A DNA stretch of 64,000 bases from Parastagonospora avenae f. sp. tritici 18332-5. Taxonomy: Eukaryota; Ascomycota; Dothideomycetes; Pleosporales; Phaeosphaeriaceae. The stretch is from NCBI GenBank assembly GCA_022559985.1, contig JAFJTR010000064.1, positions 62,001 through 126,000 of the forward strand, in the 5' to 3' direction. The notes below the pieces were generated by a model. It did not search any database and was not told where the DNA came from. It was given only the letters and a program-made list of their open reading frames with translations. Made by a program: the position numbers and the translations under genes. Shown here one piece after another: positions 43,772 through 54,588 of this stretch (the stretch's first letter is position 1; each line of letters begins with the position of its first letter).

Positions 43772-44145
43772 ATGGCGTTTTCGAGACTCTTGACGTACGT
43801 TGGTCAACTTTGGAGCCAAATCCTTCCTCCATATACCCGAGATATGTGCTAACAGCTATTCAATCCAGTCCTCGAAACGTCGGTCTACTCTCGATTTTCT
43901 CTTTCGGTGGAGGCTACTTCATGGTCAAATCACGAAGCCTTGCTGAGAAGCAGAGGGTTCGTGCTCAGGGAGACTACTCTGTGGCAGTCCATAGATCAGG
44001 TAAGCTCCAGCATCCCCATATTTCGTTCACACCACGTTGCAGTGATAGCCATAGCGCAGCACTCTTAGTGTTCCCTCACCTACGTCTGCACAGCTTGCTG
44101 CGGGTTTGATCATGCTGACGCTCATCCGCAGGAGGTGGTATCTGA
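43772..44145 (+). CDS. 55-residue conserved-looking protein in three exons
   Basis: Too short for ordinary ORF searches. Exons 43772-43794 (23 nt), 43869-43999 (131 nt), 44132-44145 (14 nt, TGA); donors GTACGT and GTAAGC, acceptors ATCCAG and CCGCAG; total 168 nt. The protein starts MAFSRLLTPRNVGLL, has a glycine-containing hydrophobic segment (SIFSFGGGYFMV) and then a charged part (KSRSLAEKQRVRAQGDY), ending HRSGGGI. A single membrane anchor with a basic N-terminus suggests the mitochondrial inner membrane, as for small respiratory-complex subunits. No family name can be given from memory. Confidence 0.65.
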
Positions 44146-45103
44146 GCCAGGCTTCATAACGACCTTATGATCTCGTCTATTCTCTCAATCCGTACATGTA
44201 ATCATCATTCGAGCGTCCGGATGTATGTCTGCAACATGTTTGCCACTCATTCTTTCTAGGCGTTGGCGTGTCTCAGCCCCAGCCACTACCGCTTTTACGA
44301 TTTTCGGGAATATTGCAACTTTGCTTTGAAACCTGTACAACAGAGTGTATCCAACTTGACTTCATTGAACGCACATGTATTCGCGCGTGCTTGGTATGAA
44401 TGATGGCTGTTATACCAGCTTGGCCTCGACTGAAGCACAGAGACGAATCTCCGCAGCTACTGTTTCAGCAACACCCGACGCGCCATTCAAGTCTCTTGAG
44501 TGGATGTTGGCTTACTCATTATATCAGCCGCAGCAAATACTTACCGGGCTGAAGGAGTGGTCCATATACCGCTTCTGCATGTTGATGCTAAGAATAGCCG
44601 GCTCAGCCTCACTGGCATGGACCCAGTCAGCGGCCCACCCGAGCCACAACATGGGAAGGCGACATGATTTGACGTTGATGCCAGTAAAACACGCAGATAA
44701 CGCGATCCCAGTACTACGCGACAAGCCCCCCAGCCTATTTACGGCATGTTCCCCATGGTTACACATCAGCGCATCGAATCTTGTCATCCCCAGCTCTTCT
44801 ACCTTCCAATCAGCGTGCCCACTAGCGACATCACTCGGAACAATGCATAACAGCGCCCGTAGAGAAGCCGCTCAGCCATACGGAAGTGCTGCCCTAGAAA
44901 TATGCTAGGCTCATGTTCCGAGATGGCGGAGCTGGGCGGGTCTTGTATGTACCTTCTTGAGATATCAGTATCACCGTCGCCTGCTCCGTACTGGTAAGCT
45001 TCTCGCAGACCACTGTAATTGTCCCCATGATACTTCCCCATGTCAACGACCTAGACAAATTTATGACACCGCTGCGTCTTTGACAAGATCAAACCATTAC
45101 ACC
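44146..45103. other. Intergenic region of 0.96 kb, no gene supported
   Basis: A 177-codon plus-strand frame (44375-44908) and an overlapping minus frame have no domain features and no promoter or splice support. Nothing else recognised. Confidence 0.5.
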
Positions 45104-47354
45104 ATGGGTAGCAAGATGGGACACTACAACGTTGACGATTTCATCCAACAGAAGGGGCAGCAAGACAAGGAGGTCAAGATCCTCCCAAAGACGAATCTCT
45201 TGGCTGCTGCAGACCACATTCGGAAGCTTTTCGAAGGGAAAAAGTACGATTATGCTTTCATGGGAGGACTGGAGATGTTGTGTCTTGGACATCAACGCGA
45301 ATTGCCGGATCTACAGATCGCCTACGATGACAAAGACTTCCACAAGATGAAGTCCAAGCTGGAGTCAGACCAACGGTATATTGACTTAATCCTCTTTATG
45401 CAATATTTAGCTGACAAGCGTAGCATTCGACTGCCAGAGGGCATGAATTCACTATTCCCTGCGAAGGTTCTCATTCGCACTGGTCCAGCGTACAAAGGCG
45501 AAGGCTGCACACACTCGGCAGAGGTAGAGGTAGACCTTGTGCCACCAGGTCAGTATTGCTTGTTGTTTCTACACAGGCAACAGCATCTGACTTGACTTAG
45601 GCTCTCACGGAACGCCATCAAACGGCAGCCTCGCTCGCAATACCATCCTCCTGCGCCTGAAGAATGAAGGAAAGCTTAGAAGCTACAAGGGACTCAACAT
45701 GCTCTATCTAGTCAAGACTCTAGTGCATTATTGTAGGGTGCGGGACTTGGATTGGGATCCAAAGAAGGACCTTCTCTTCTTATGCCAGCAATATTCTGAA
45801 CAGGTTCAGGCGATCCGGGCTCAGCTTGATCAGATGGCTGTGCAGCAGAACTTCCTAGCAGCACCATTATTCGCGCAACTACACACAGAAGACCAGCGGC
45901 GATGCTATCTAGTATTGCTGGGTACCGAACCCCCTCCGACCATGGCGATCACGCCGCCGCCACCGCTCTTTAGTCACAAACACTCCGCCTCCGATCCGGA
46001 TGCATCCTTGAGGCCTCGTTTGTCTTCTCATCAGTCATCGCCATCGCTCAACACACATACTCCGGCGGGGCTGTTGAGTCCTCCTCTACCTGGCAAGCCG
46101 AGATCGGTGTCTTCGCACCTGTCCGTGGGTGGTTCACAAGCTTCAGAAGTGTCAACTTCCCCAGATGTACGAGCTCAAAAGCCGTCGGAGCTTTCTGCTG
46201 CGACGAGAGAGTCGAGGTCACGATACCGCCAAGTCAGTGCGCCTAATACCAGACAAGTCAGTCCAGTAGAGATTCAGAATACGGTACCTATAACGGGTCA
46301 TGTCAGGCAGCGCTCTCAGCCACCACCAATGTCCATTTATCGAGTTTCACAAAAGCCAGCTCCAATAAACCATCTCCAACCGCCCTCCCAGCACCGAGAC
46401 TTTGTTCCCAAGCATCCACGGGCATCCATGTACAATCTCAACGCGGGAGTGTCTGGCCCTGTTCCGCCATACGCCTTCGCCCAAACACCTGCACTTAATA
46501 AGTCTGGATATGGACTGCAACAGTATCAGCACCACATGACAGCAATTGAAATGATTGCGACGCCAATCACCGGAAATCCTGCCAAGCAACATTTGAAATC
46601 ACAACTCGGACTGGGAGGCAACTCGCTACGGCAGCAGAATCACATCAGCAATGTCCCCATCCCTCCGCCCGCGCGTCCTCCACCCAAGGATGATAAGTCT
46701 GAGTCGCTGGAAGCTCACACCATTCCAGCGCCAAAGAGCCGCTTCTACAGAGCCAATCCCGACAAACAAGACCCAACTCCTTCAGTCGGTACACAGACAG
46801 TCCACGATTCACCGCCAGCAAAAGAGCCCGATACCGTCTCACTCCTAGGCCACTTCATCGCCGAACTGTCCGCCGAAATCACGACTACCACATCCACACC
46901 CACAGCACATGCCGAGTATCATCCTCCAGCCACGCCTCCAGAGCCAAACGATGATATGTCCATTCGCCCACTGCAGCCTCGCGCGCCAAGTGCTCCATTA
47001 CCAGCAAGCTTGATCGCCGGTGGCGCAAGTCTGCATCAGCGAACAAGCAGTACTTCCTCAACTACGGGAGGTGCAGCGCCGGTGTCGAATGCATCGAGAT
47101 ATACACGGTATTACGCTACACCGCCGGAGTCGCCGCCATCCACGTACAAGGCTTATCAACCGGGTGTTCCGCCGCCCATGTCTACACTACAGGGAATTGT
47201 TGAGAAAAGAGTTGAACGCACGGGTGAGGTAGCGTATTTTGGAGAGGAGAGGCGTGTGGACGAGGGAAAGGGGAGGGGGGATAGTAGGGCGCTGGCGACG
47301 GAGTATCAGCGGGAAATAGGTGGGTTGGAAGGGGGATATACGGGATCGAAATAA
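45104..47354 (+). CDS. Nucleotidyltransferase-fold-like protein with disordered tail
   Basis: A 716-residue protein. Exons 45104-45375, 45424-45548, 45601-47354 (TAA). Intron 1 is 48 nt, a multiple of three and without stop, so the unspliced frame also reads; splicing gives the cleaner DQRSIRLPEGMNSLFP. The N-terminal domain (about 30-220) has YAFMGGLEMLCLGHQRE then DLQIAYDDKDF, like the G-G/S...D-x-D arrangement of minimal nucleotidyltransferase folds, followed by VEVDLVPPGSHG. After LVHYCRVRDLDWDPKKDLLFLCQQ a long Pro/Ser/Thr-rich disordered region runs to the end. Common in Ascomycota, function unknown. The catalytic assignment is inference; the usual acidic pairs are only partly matched. 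Confidence 0.8.
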
Positions 47355-48327
47355 TCATTCCCATTGTCTGTTCTTTGCGTAGCAAGCCTTTTTCCGCGTA
47401 GCATAATAAGCATAATGTTGAAGCTGAGCGAACTTTGAAGATTTGTGTGAGATAATTGATCAGATTAGGTACTGCCTAGGAAGATCAGACGAGAGATCAG
47501 ACTGTATACTAACTTGGATTACCTGAGCCAAGGCCGGGAACGGAGAGACCAAAATCCCTGAGGTCACATGCAAATCAGGTGACCCAGCACTTCTCCTCCA
47601 CGACACATAAGCATAGCGATGAATCTCTGCAGCGTTTTCCACAAGCATCAACGTAAGAAATGAGTATCGAAATGTAATTTGTCACCTATCCATACCTACT
47701 CATCGCACATAAAAAGACAAAAAAATCCACAGCTCAATTCCATCAACACCAGTGAAAAACCCCGATATCATCGCAAGCTACCACTATCCAACGCCGGCAA
47801 AAAGATGTGGTTTTCTCCGCTTCCAGAATCGAACTAGAGACCTTTCGATTACAAAGTAATATTACAGTCGAACGTGATAACTATTGCGGAGTTAGACACT
47901 GCACACAGATTCGTGTGGACTGATTGAGACTTACACCAACTACACCAAGCGGAGGAAAGACTCGCGGTTGACACGAGGCTTGGATTGGATCTGATGACGT
48001 AAAGCTGAAATAAATGGTATATAATGGTAGTTTGGTAAGCCGCGAGAGGGAGGGACAAGGTGGGATGGTGGGGCGAAAGGAAAAAAGCTGATTACGGCGG
48101 GGCTTTGTTAGTTGCATATGTGGAGAACCAGTAAGACGGCGAATGCTGGCATCTGTGGTCGATCGGTATGTCGGGATTGATCGATGTACATTCAGCTACT
48201 TAGTAGCATTGATAGTGCTGTTTACAGAATCGCTGAAAGGGAGAAATGGAAAATGTGGTCTAGGTGTCGCTTGAAGAATGTCGTACCAGCCGCCCGATAG
48301 CCATGCTATGCATCCAAGCGCACGCAT
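47355..48327. other. Intergenic region with a tRNA-like relic
   Basis: Apart from the tRNA-like sequence at 47815-47891 nothing is supported. It holds the 3' flanks of two convergent genes. Confidence 0.5.
47815..47891 (-). ncRNA. tRNA-like relic, truncated D arm
   Basis: On the minus strand, CTCCGCA and AGCGGAG can pair as an acceptor stem (6 of 7). TCTAG-TTCGATT-CTGGA forms a perfect 5-bp T arm with the consensus 7-base loop. TTCGA...TCGAA forms an anticodon stem around CTGTAAT, interrupted by about 13 bases (ATTACTTTGTA repeated) that would be an intron or an insertion. TTATCACG resembles the end of a D arm, but the rest of the D arm is missing. If folded as drawn the anticodon would be GTA (Tyr), but with this truncation it is more likely a pseudogene or tRNA-derived repeat. 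Confidence 0.35.
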
Positions 48328-50444
48328 CTAGAAGTTCATCAAATCTGTCGTTCGTTAGCAACCATCATCAAAACCACATCGAAGAGAATAATGAGCTCAC
48401 CACGTCCAAAAAGCGCCCGTTTCGTCCAATCCATGGCCAGCAGCGCCCTCGTCCTGAAACTCACGCTCTGCGCAAAATACACTCCGCGCCAGAGATACAC
48501 CGCCAACAACCCTCCACTGAGTCCATACCCGTTGTAGTCAAAAATCGCCGCGTTGCCGACATACGCCAAGCTACCCAGGTGGTGGTATTCAAACGCCTTG
48601 TAAACCGCGTCGTCGATATCGCCGTAGTCCACGTCGTTGAGTGCCATGCCTGGCGCCGCTTGAGCGATTTTGTTGAACTTCCTTCCAAGGTACTGGCCCT
48701 GTTGGTTTGCGCGTTGGGCGGTTGCTGGGAGGGATGTTAGTTTGCTGTCGATTTGGTGCAGGAGCTCTCTAAGCTCGCCGAAGTCGAGGGTGCCGGATTT
48801 GTCGGTGTCGTATTGCTCAAACAGCTTATCGAGGCGACGCAGATGGTTGGCGGCTTGTGGGAAGCGCTGCTTGACGCGCTTTGCGATGCCGCGCCAGTCG
48901 GCGTAGGAGATTTGCAGCCTCTCCGGGTCCTTGCCTTTCTCCCATGCGGTTGTGCGGAGGAAGTTGACAATATGGTCTGATACGTTGTTCTGTACAGTCG
49001 CGCAGTCGCCCATGGCGTAGACGTCACCGAGGGGTGTGCCGCTCAGACGGAGGTGGGTATCGGTTTCGAGAGCGTGCTTGTTGTTCTGTCCGTCAAGTTT
49101 CGCTGCGAGACGCTTGCAAAAGTCTGTCTGTGCAACACCTGTTGACCACAGACAGAAGCCCATGGGGATTTCTTTTGTGATGACCTTGCCAGCCTCATCC
49201 TTTTGCGAGAAGAGGATTCTGTCTGACTTGACCTCCTTCACACGAGAGTTTGTCTGAATGTCGATCGAATCGTGAGCAAATCGCTGTTCCGCGTATTGAG
49301 AGAGCGCCTCATCGTAGGTGTTGAGGATGTGGCTTCGTGACTGGATAACGTGTACGGAGATTTCGTTTCGTAGGAGTCGGGGAAAGAGCTTGCACATGTC
49401 TTCGTTCAGCATGTCGAACAGTTCGGCGGCGAATTCGACTCCAGTTGGTCCTCCACCACACACGACAAAGGACAATAATCTCCGCCTTTCCTCGTCGTCT
49501 GTAGTGGGAAGACAAGCAGTCTCGAGGTTTCGGACGACGGCATTGCGAATGGTCCTAGCATCGCTGATGTCCTTGAGGAAATGGCAGTACTCAAGACCGC
49601 TGACGCCGTGGGGATTGGTGACGGAGCCCACACCAACAACCAGCTTGTCGTATGGCACGTAGAATCGCTGTTCGTTGCCGTGCGCATCCACTGCCGAGCA
49701 CTCAACCAGCTTCTCTGAGAACTCAACGTCCTCTGCCTTCGCCTTCAAGAAGTGACCATGTACCCTTCTGACAATTTTGCGCACCGGCTCGACCAGCGAT
49801 CGTAGTTCCAGCGTGCCTACAGTCGCAGACGGCAGCATCGGCGTGAACAAAAAGGTATTCGATGGCGAGATTACGGTAACGTGGTATTCCTTGGGGTTCA
49901 GTTGCTTCAACAGCGCCACGCTTCCCCATCCCGTGCCCAGTATAACTAGCTTCGGTTTGTGCTTGACTTCCTTGTTGTCTGCGCAGTCGTCATCGTCGAC
50001 GAAGTGGTCGGCGATGGGCAGGTTCTTCGGCCCGCCCCTCCGTGGGGTCAATGCGAGCTGTGATACGGGTATGTCGGACGCGATGGGCTCGTCGTTGTAT
50101 GTGGTTGCGTCGTAGATGAAGAAGGCGACGACGAGACCGCCCGCCACAGCCACGAACGTGCCTAGTACTGCCGCCGTGCGATAGGCATATCGAAGTATCC
50201 GTGAATTCGGCGCGGGGAGAGGTTTTGTTGATACCCCGCGTATTAATGCTGAGCTGCTCTTGTTTACTTGGGATGGGTGTAGGGAAGCTGAGCCGGCGCG
50301 TTTCGATGCAATTGCCGGGCTACCATTGCTGGAGGATGTGCGGAGTTGGTAGTTCGGAGTTCGAGGTAGTCTTCTGCTTAAGAGAGAAGCTCGAGATGTG
50401 ACGTTGTAGGCGCGCGATAGCGACGCCGCTTGTCGCGGGAGCAT
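48328..50444 (-). CDS. nde1: External alternative NADH:ubiquinone dehydrogenase with EF hand
   Basis: A flavoprotein on the outer face of the mitochondrial inner membrane that passes electrons from cytosolic NADH to ubiquinone without pumping protons. Exons 50444-48401 and 48344-48328 (17 nt, TAG); 686 residues. The terminal exon restores the family ending FGRDLMNF; without it the frame runs into intron. The start is ATG 50444 (the longer frame opens on TTG). Order: Arg/Ser-rich presequence, membrane anchor near 95-115 (TFVAVAGGLVVAFFIYD), FAD fold VILGTGWGSVALL, NADH fold VVCGGGPTGVEFAAEL, a full EF hand DTDKSGTLDFGE near 543-554, and C-terminal YNGYGLSGGLLAVYLWRGVYF (in pieces) for membrane binding. 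The EF hand predicts calcium control, as in Neurospora NDE-1. Confidence 0.93.
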
Positions 50445-50844
50445 GGCGTAGGATGAGCGCAGCTTCGCAGGTGGAAGCAACCGGAGACGTTAGAACCAAG
50501 TACCGTGACCAATTGCACTCTCTAGGACGCACAATGGCAGTTTACTGAAATAATACCTCCAAAGGTAGATGTGGTAATGGTAAAAGCACATAGGGAATAA
50601 GGTTTGTGCGACGTTTGGGAATGTTTATCGTGTTCAGCTTTACGTCACCAGTCGAGCTTGCGCGGGCGATCGCAACCAAGCTTTACGGATTGCGGGCCCT
50701 GAACCACAGAAATGCTTACAACGCGCATCCGGCGATTCCATCTAGCCTAGCCATATGCTAAGACTTGAACATCGAGCGGCAGATGTATTGTTACAGAATT
50801 TCATTGGAGATGCAATCGTGTGTTTTACATTATGTACAAGTTCT
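50445..50844. other. Intergenic, nothing clear
   Basis: Promoter of the NADH dehydrogenase gene and 3' flank of MDV1. No motif stands out. Confidence 0.5.
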
Positions 50845-52993
50845 TCAACACGACCATACACCCACAGTGCCATCCCTGCGACCTTCAACAAGATAGCCAT
50901 CTTTTATCCTGACACGCTCGATCATGGAATGTGAAGTGTTGTTGTCTTCATCAGCGCCGAGGCCAGGACCGCAGTTCCAGTGTCGGCCGTCTGTCTTGTC
51001 GTAGACTTTGACAACACTTTCGCCGGCTGCGGAAACGATGCGGCGCGAGTCAAACATCATGCTTGTGACGGGGTTGTCATAGGCGTAGGCGTCGTAGATG
51101 GAGCCAGTTCGGAGATCCCAGATCTGTAGTGCGTTAGTAGCCGTCGATGGCCTGTTGGTTGATTTGACTTACTCGAATACTCCTGTCTGCGCTGCCAGTG
51201 ACGAGATGGACATCGTCGAACTGGAGCGCAGTAACGGGTCCGGTGTGGCCGACGAGGCTGCGATGTACCTGTCCGCTCCGTAGATCCCACAACCGCACCA
51301 TGCCATCTGCAGTACCGCAAGCCAACGCGGCATCAAAGACCTGAATGGCCCCAACAAAGTCGGCAGAAGCATCCATAGAACGCCCTGTCGGTCGCCATTC
51401 AGAGCTGGCGTTGTTTGTGGCGGTTGCCTGAGCTGCGGCCCACAGAACGTCAAGTGTCTGCACACAACGTCCTTTGACCAGATCCCATTGTCTCAGCGTC
51501 TTGTCGGCGGAACCAGAGACGAGAGTGTCGCCCTTGAAGTGGATCGCAGTGATCTCGTCAACATGCGACTCGAGAGTGAAGAGTGGCACATCTTGCATGA
51601 TGGTCGGCGGCGGTGCGGGAGGAGCGTCAGACGAGTTCTCGAAAGCCAGGCCATCTTCGTCCTCCTGTGCATCACCATCACCCTCGCCATCGCCCTCGCC
51701 ACCGCGCTTGTTGACGCGGTTGTCCTGAGGGGCGTATTCGGCTCTGCTCAGGTCCCATAATCGGATAGTGGCGTCCATGGAACCGGTCGCGACGATACTC
51801 TCCTCCACTTGCAGGCAGCGTACCGACGACAGATGGCCTTCGAGCATGCCTATACAGCGCCCAGCGTTGAGATCCCACACCCGCACAGTGTCGTCCAGAG
51901 AAGCCGTGACAAGTGTTCCCCAAGGCGCATCGAAATCCATTGCCGTGATTGAGTCGTTGTGGGCGGGTAGCTCCTTGATCTTGGACCCCGATTCCAGGTG
52001 TTCGTGAAGCACTCGCATCGACGGCCTCCGTATGGGCTTCTTCCCCCTGTTTTTCGACTTGGGCGAGATCTTTTGGTATATCGACTCTGACATGAAGGTC
52101 TCGGAGACCGCCTCACTGCCTGATGTGGTGGGTCGAGAGTCCTCCTTTGGTGGTGCAAGGGCGGCAGCATCGTCCAGCTCTTCTTGAAGGTCCTCAATCT
52201 CGTTGTCCACACCGAGCAGGTCTTGTGCGAGCTCCTCCTCTTGTATCTCGAGCCCGGCCAGGCGGTCTAGCACCATCTTGCGCATGGTGTTGAGATTTGC
52301 AATCTTGTTGTCGATTTCGTGGATCTCGGCCACGCACATGTGTTTCCGCACGCCCATCATTTCGAGCTGGTGGCTCATGCTGTGCTTCTGCTTCTGCAGC
52401 CGTTGCATAGACGGCGGGAGCTTGGAGTACTCGTCATCCTCGAGCTCTCCGCCTATCAGCCGTTGCCCTCTGGCATTGTGCGTCTTTCCCTTCTTCTTTA
52501 TCGTGTCAGGCTCTTCAGGTAATGTAGCCTGGAAGCCTTGAAATAATGAGAACTCATTGTTGTCTTCGGGTATGTTCGCGAGCATGTCGTCGGGTACGTA
52601 TGCGAGGGCCCGCTGCTGGATCTCTGGGACGGATATGCGCGAGCGCACAATTTCTCGCGGGGTGGTCTGAGCAAAAGAAAAGACGGAGCGTTGAAGCATT
52701 GGGCGCCGCAGTTCACGGTGCAGCTCACCCAGGGCGTTTTGGTAGTGCTGGCCGACGCCCTCGGTGCCTATCAAGCTTCCAGCAGTGGCGGTGACTTTTC
52801 GACCAAAAGCTTGCAGCTGGCGGGTCTGCAGCAGGGATTAGCATCACTAGACCACAAGTCGAGGTGAGGTGAAAACTACATCAGGTAAACCATCCATTAA
52901 GCTCGATTCAGGACTCTCCTCGGGTATTCTAGGACGGGGACTGGTAGAGCGCCCTCTGGATGGCGAGCCATCGCGGGCAAATGACGAGGCCAT
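50845..52993 (-). CDS. MDV1: Mitochondrial division protein MDV1 (WD40)
   Basis: Adaptor that links Fis1 on the outer mitochondrial membrane to the dynamin Dnm1 during fission. Exons 52993-52880, 52825-51173, 51123-50845 (TGA), all phase 0; 681 residues. The N-terminal extension contains helices (RQLQAFGRKVTATAGSL; YQNALGELHRELRRP). A coiled coil near 200-290 has SHQLEMMGVRKHMCVAEI and IHEIDNKIANLNTMRKM. A seven-blade WD propeller begins near 345 (ITAMDFDAPWGTLVTASLDD, shown in part), with repeats ending VRVWDL, IRLWDL, LRQWDL, VRLWDL, IRIWDL (split over intron 2) and VGVWSC. The acidic loop GEGDGEGDGDAQEDEDG is an insertion in the propeller typical of filamentous fungi. Divergent from ARO7. 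Confidence 0.93.
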
Positions 52994-53299
52994 GCGAGCA
53001 GTTGTGCAGGGCTAGAGCGTGGACCGGACACAGCAGAGGGTGCCTTATGTCATCATGGTACGCAGATGCAGATAAAGCTCGCAGTCGATAGAAGGGTTGG
53101 CCAAAGCGCAGCTGTCGCGTGGCGATGGTGGTGAATGCTGGTGTTTTGGCGTTGGAAGCTCAGACTCGGCAATTGCACATGCGCCCTGCGTCATCCGCCA
53201 TTAGTTGGTGTGCTTCTCCGACACCGCTGCAAGGAACATCCGCCGAAGTCATGGCTTCTTTCACTCCCCTACACTCGAAGGCTGTGGAATCGAGATACG
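52994..53299. promoter_or_regulatory. Divergent promoter of MDV1 and ARO7
   Basis: A 306-bp region between two start codons. No TATA box or repeat is obvious. Confidence 0.4.
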
Positions 53300-54195
53300 A
53301 TGGATGCGGCGATTGACCTCTCGGACGCCTCCAAGGCATTGGACCTTGCAAATATTCGATCCCAGCTCATGTATTGTCTACTCAGCTTCGAGTAAACAAT
53401 AAGCTGACAGGTAGCAGTCGCATGGAAGACAGCATAACTTTCCACCTAATAGAGCGAGTCCAATTCCCCCTCAACAAGACCATCTACATCCCCGGTGCCC
53501 TCAACATTGGTGAGAGCAGGCTCAGCCTCTTTGATTGGATGCTGCGTGAGCAAGAGCGCCTGCAGTCCCTCGTCCGCCGCTACCAGTCCCCCGACGAATA
53601 CCCCTTCTTCCCCGAGGTCCTCCAAGAGCCCATCCTACAGCCCCTCAGCTACCCGAAGATCCTCCACGATAACGACGTGGTAGTCAATGGCAAGCTAAAG
53701 GACTGCTACATCAACCACATCCTGCCCGCAGCATGTTTACAAAAGGCCGGCGGGGACAAAGGCGAGTCGCAAGAAAACTACGGCTCGGCAGCGACATGCG
53801 ATGTTCTCACAATACAATCGCTTTCACGTAGGATACACTTTGGCAAATTTGTGGCCGAGTCCAAGTTCCAGACGGAGACGGAACGCTTTGTGAAGCTGAT
53901 CAAGGCCGAGGATAGACAAGGCATTGACGAAGCGATTACCAATGCCGCGGTGGAAAAGAAGGTCTTGGAGAGACTGAGACTAAAGGCCAACACGTACGGC
54001 ACGGACCCAGATTCTGGTGCCGATGGGTCTTCCAAGGTCAATGCGGACGCCGTGGTGGCCATGTACAAGGTGGGCTTGACTAACATTGTGGAATCATGGA
54101 GTGCTGACATAGAACAGGACTGGGTCATTCCACTCACAAAAGAGGTCGAGGTTGAATATCTGATGCAGCGACTCAAGGGGACTGAATGGGAATAG
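53300..54195 (+). CDS. ARO7: Chorismate mutase
   Basis: Converts chorismate to prephenate in phenylalanine and tyrosine synthesis (cytosol). Exons 53300-53370 and 53418-54195 (TAG); the 47-nt intron splits the Ile of SQLIRMEDSITFHLIER. 282 residues, slightly longer than yeast Aro7 because of an insertion around KAGGDKGESQENYGS. Family features: N-terminal DLANIRSQLIRMEDSI with the active-site Arg, FDWMLREQERLQSLVRRYQSPDE (in pieces), HFGKFVAESKF with the essential Lys, and the C-terminal IPLTKEVEVEYLMQRL with the Glu and allosteric helix. Trp activation and Tyr inhibition are known for yeast; the regulatory region is conserved in outline. Confidence 0.94.
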
Positions 54196-54588
54196 AAGCC
54201 AACATAGATACCCGCAGAGATCAATGGACCACGTACATACCTCCGGATGGGCGATGTCTAGCACGATTCACTTTCCCACAACATACTTCGACCTGATCCT
54301 GCGAGATACTAGACACAATACAAGACACGAGGTCGCGGAATTGGACACGCGCAAATGTACGTCTAATCAACTCTGCTTACTACTACACAGTGCTCCCGAT
54401 GTTCTGTTATGCAGTCACAATCTGCATGTAGCGACTACTGTGTATGGGTAGTCTTTACAATGTCGGCCTCCAACACTGTCAAGGCGCCAATCCTCCAGTA
54501 TATACTTTTCCTAAGCAGCGCTATATACAACCCACTTCACCTCACAAGCATATATCCCATCCCGGAATACAGCGCTTTCTCGACTGCA
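54196..54588 (+). promoter_or_regulatory. 5' flank of the HELGH gene with TATA-like sites
   Basis: TATATACTT near 54499 and CTATATAC near 54529, then a CT-rich run, lie 60-90 bp before ATG 54589. This supports that ATG over the in-frame ATG at 54460, which lies upstream of the TATA-like sites. Confidence 0.4.

Noticed and set aside
44375..44908. 177-codon plus-strand frame between two core genes
   Set aside because: No family features, no promoter signs, overlaps an equally likely minus frame.
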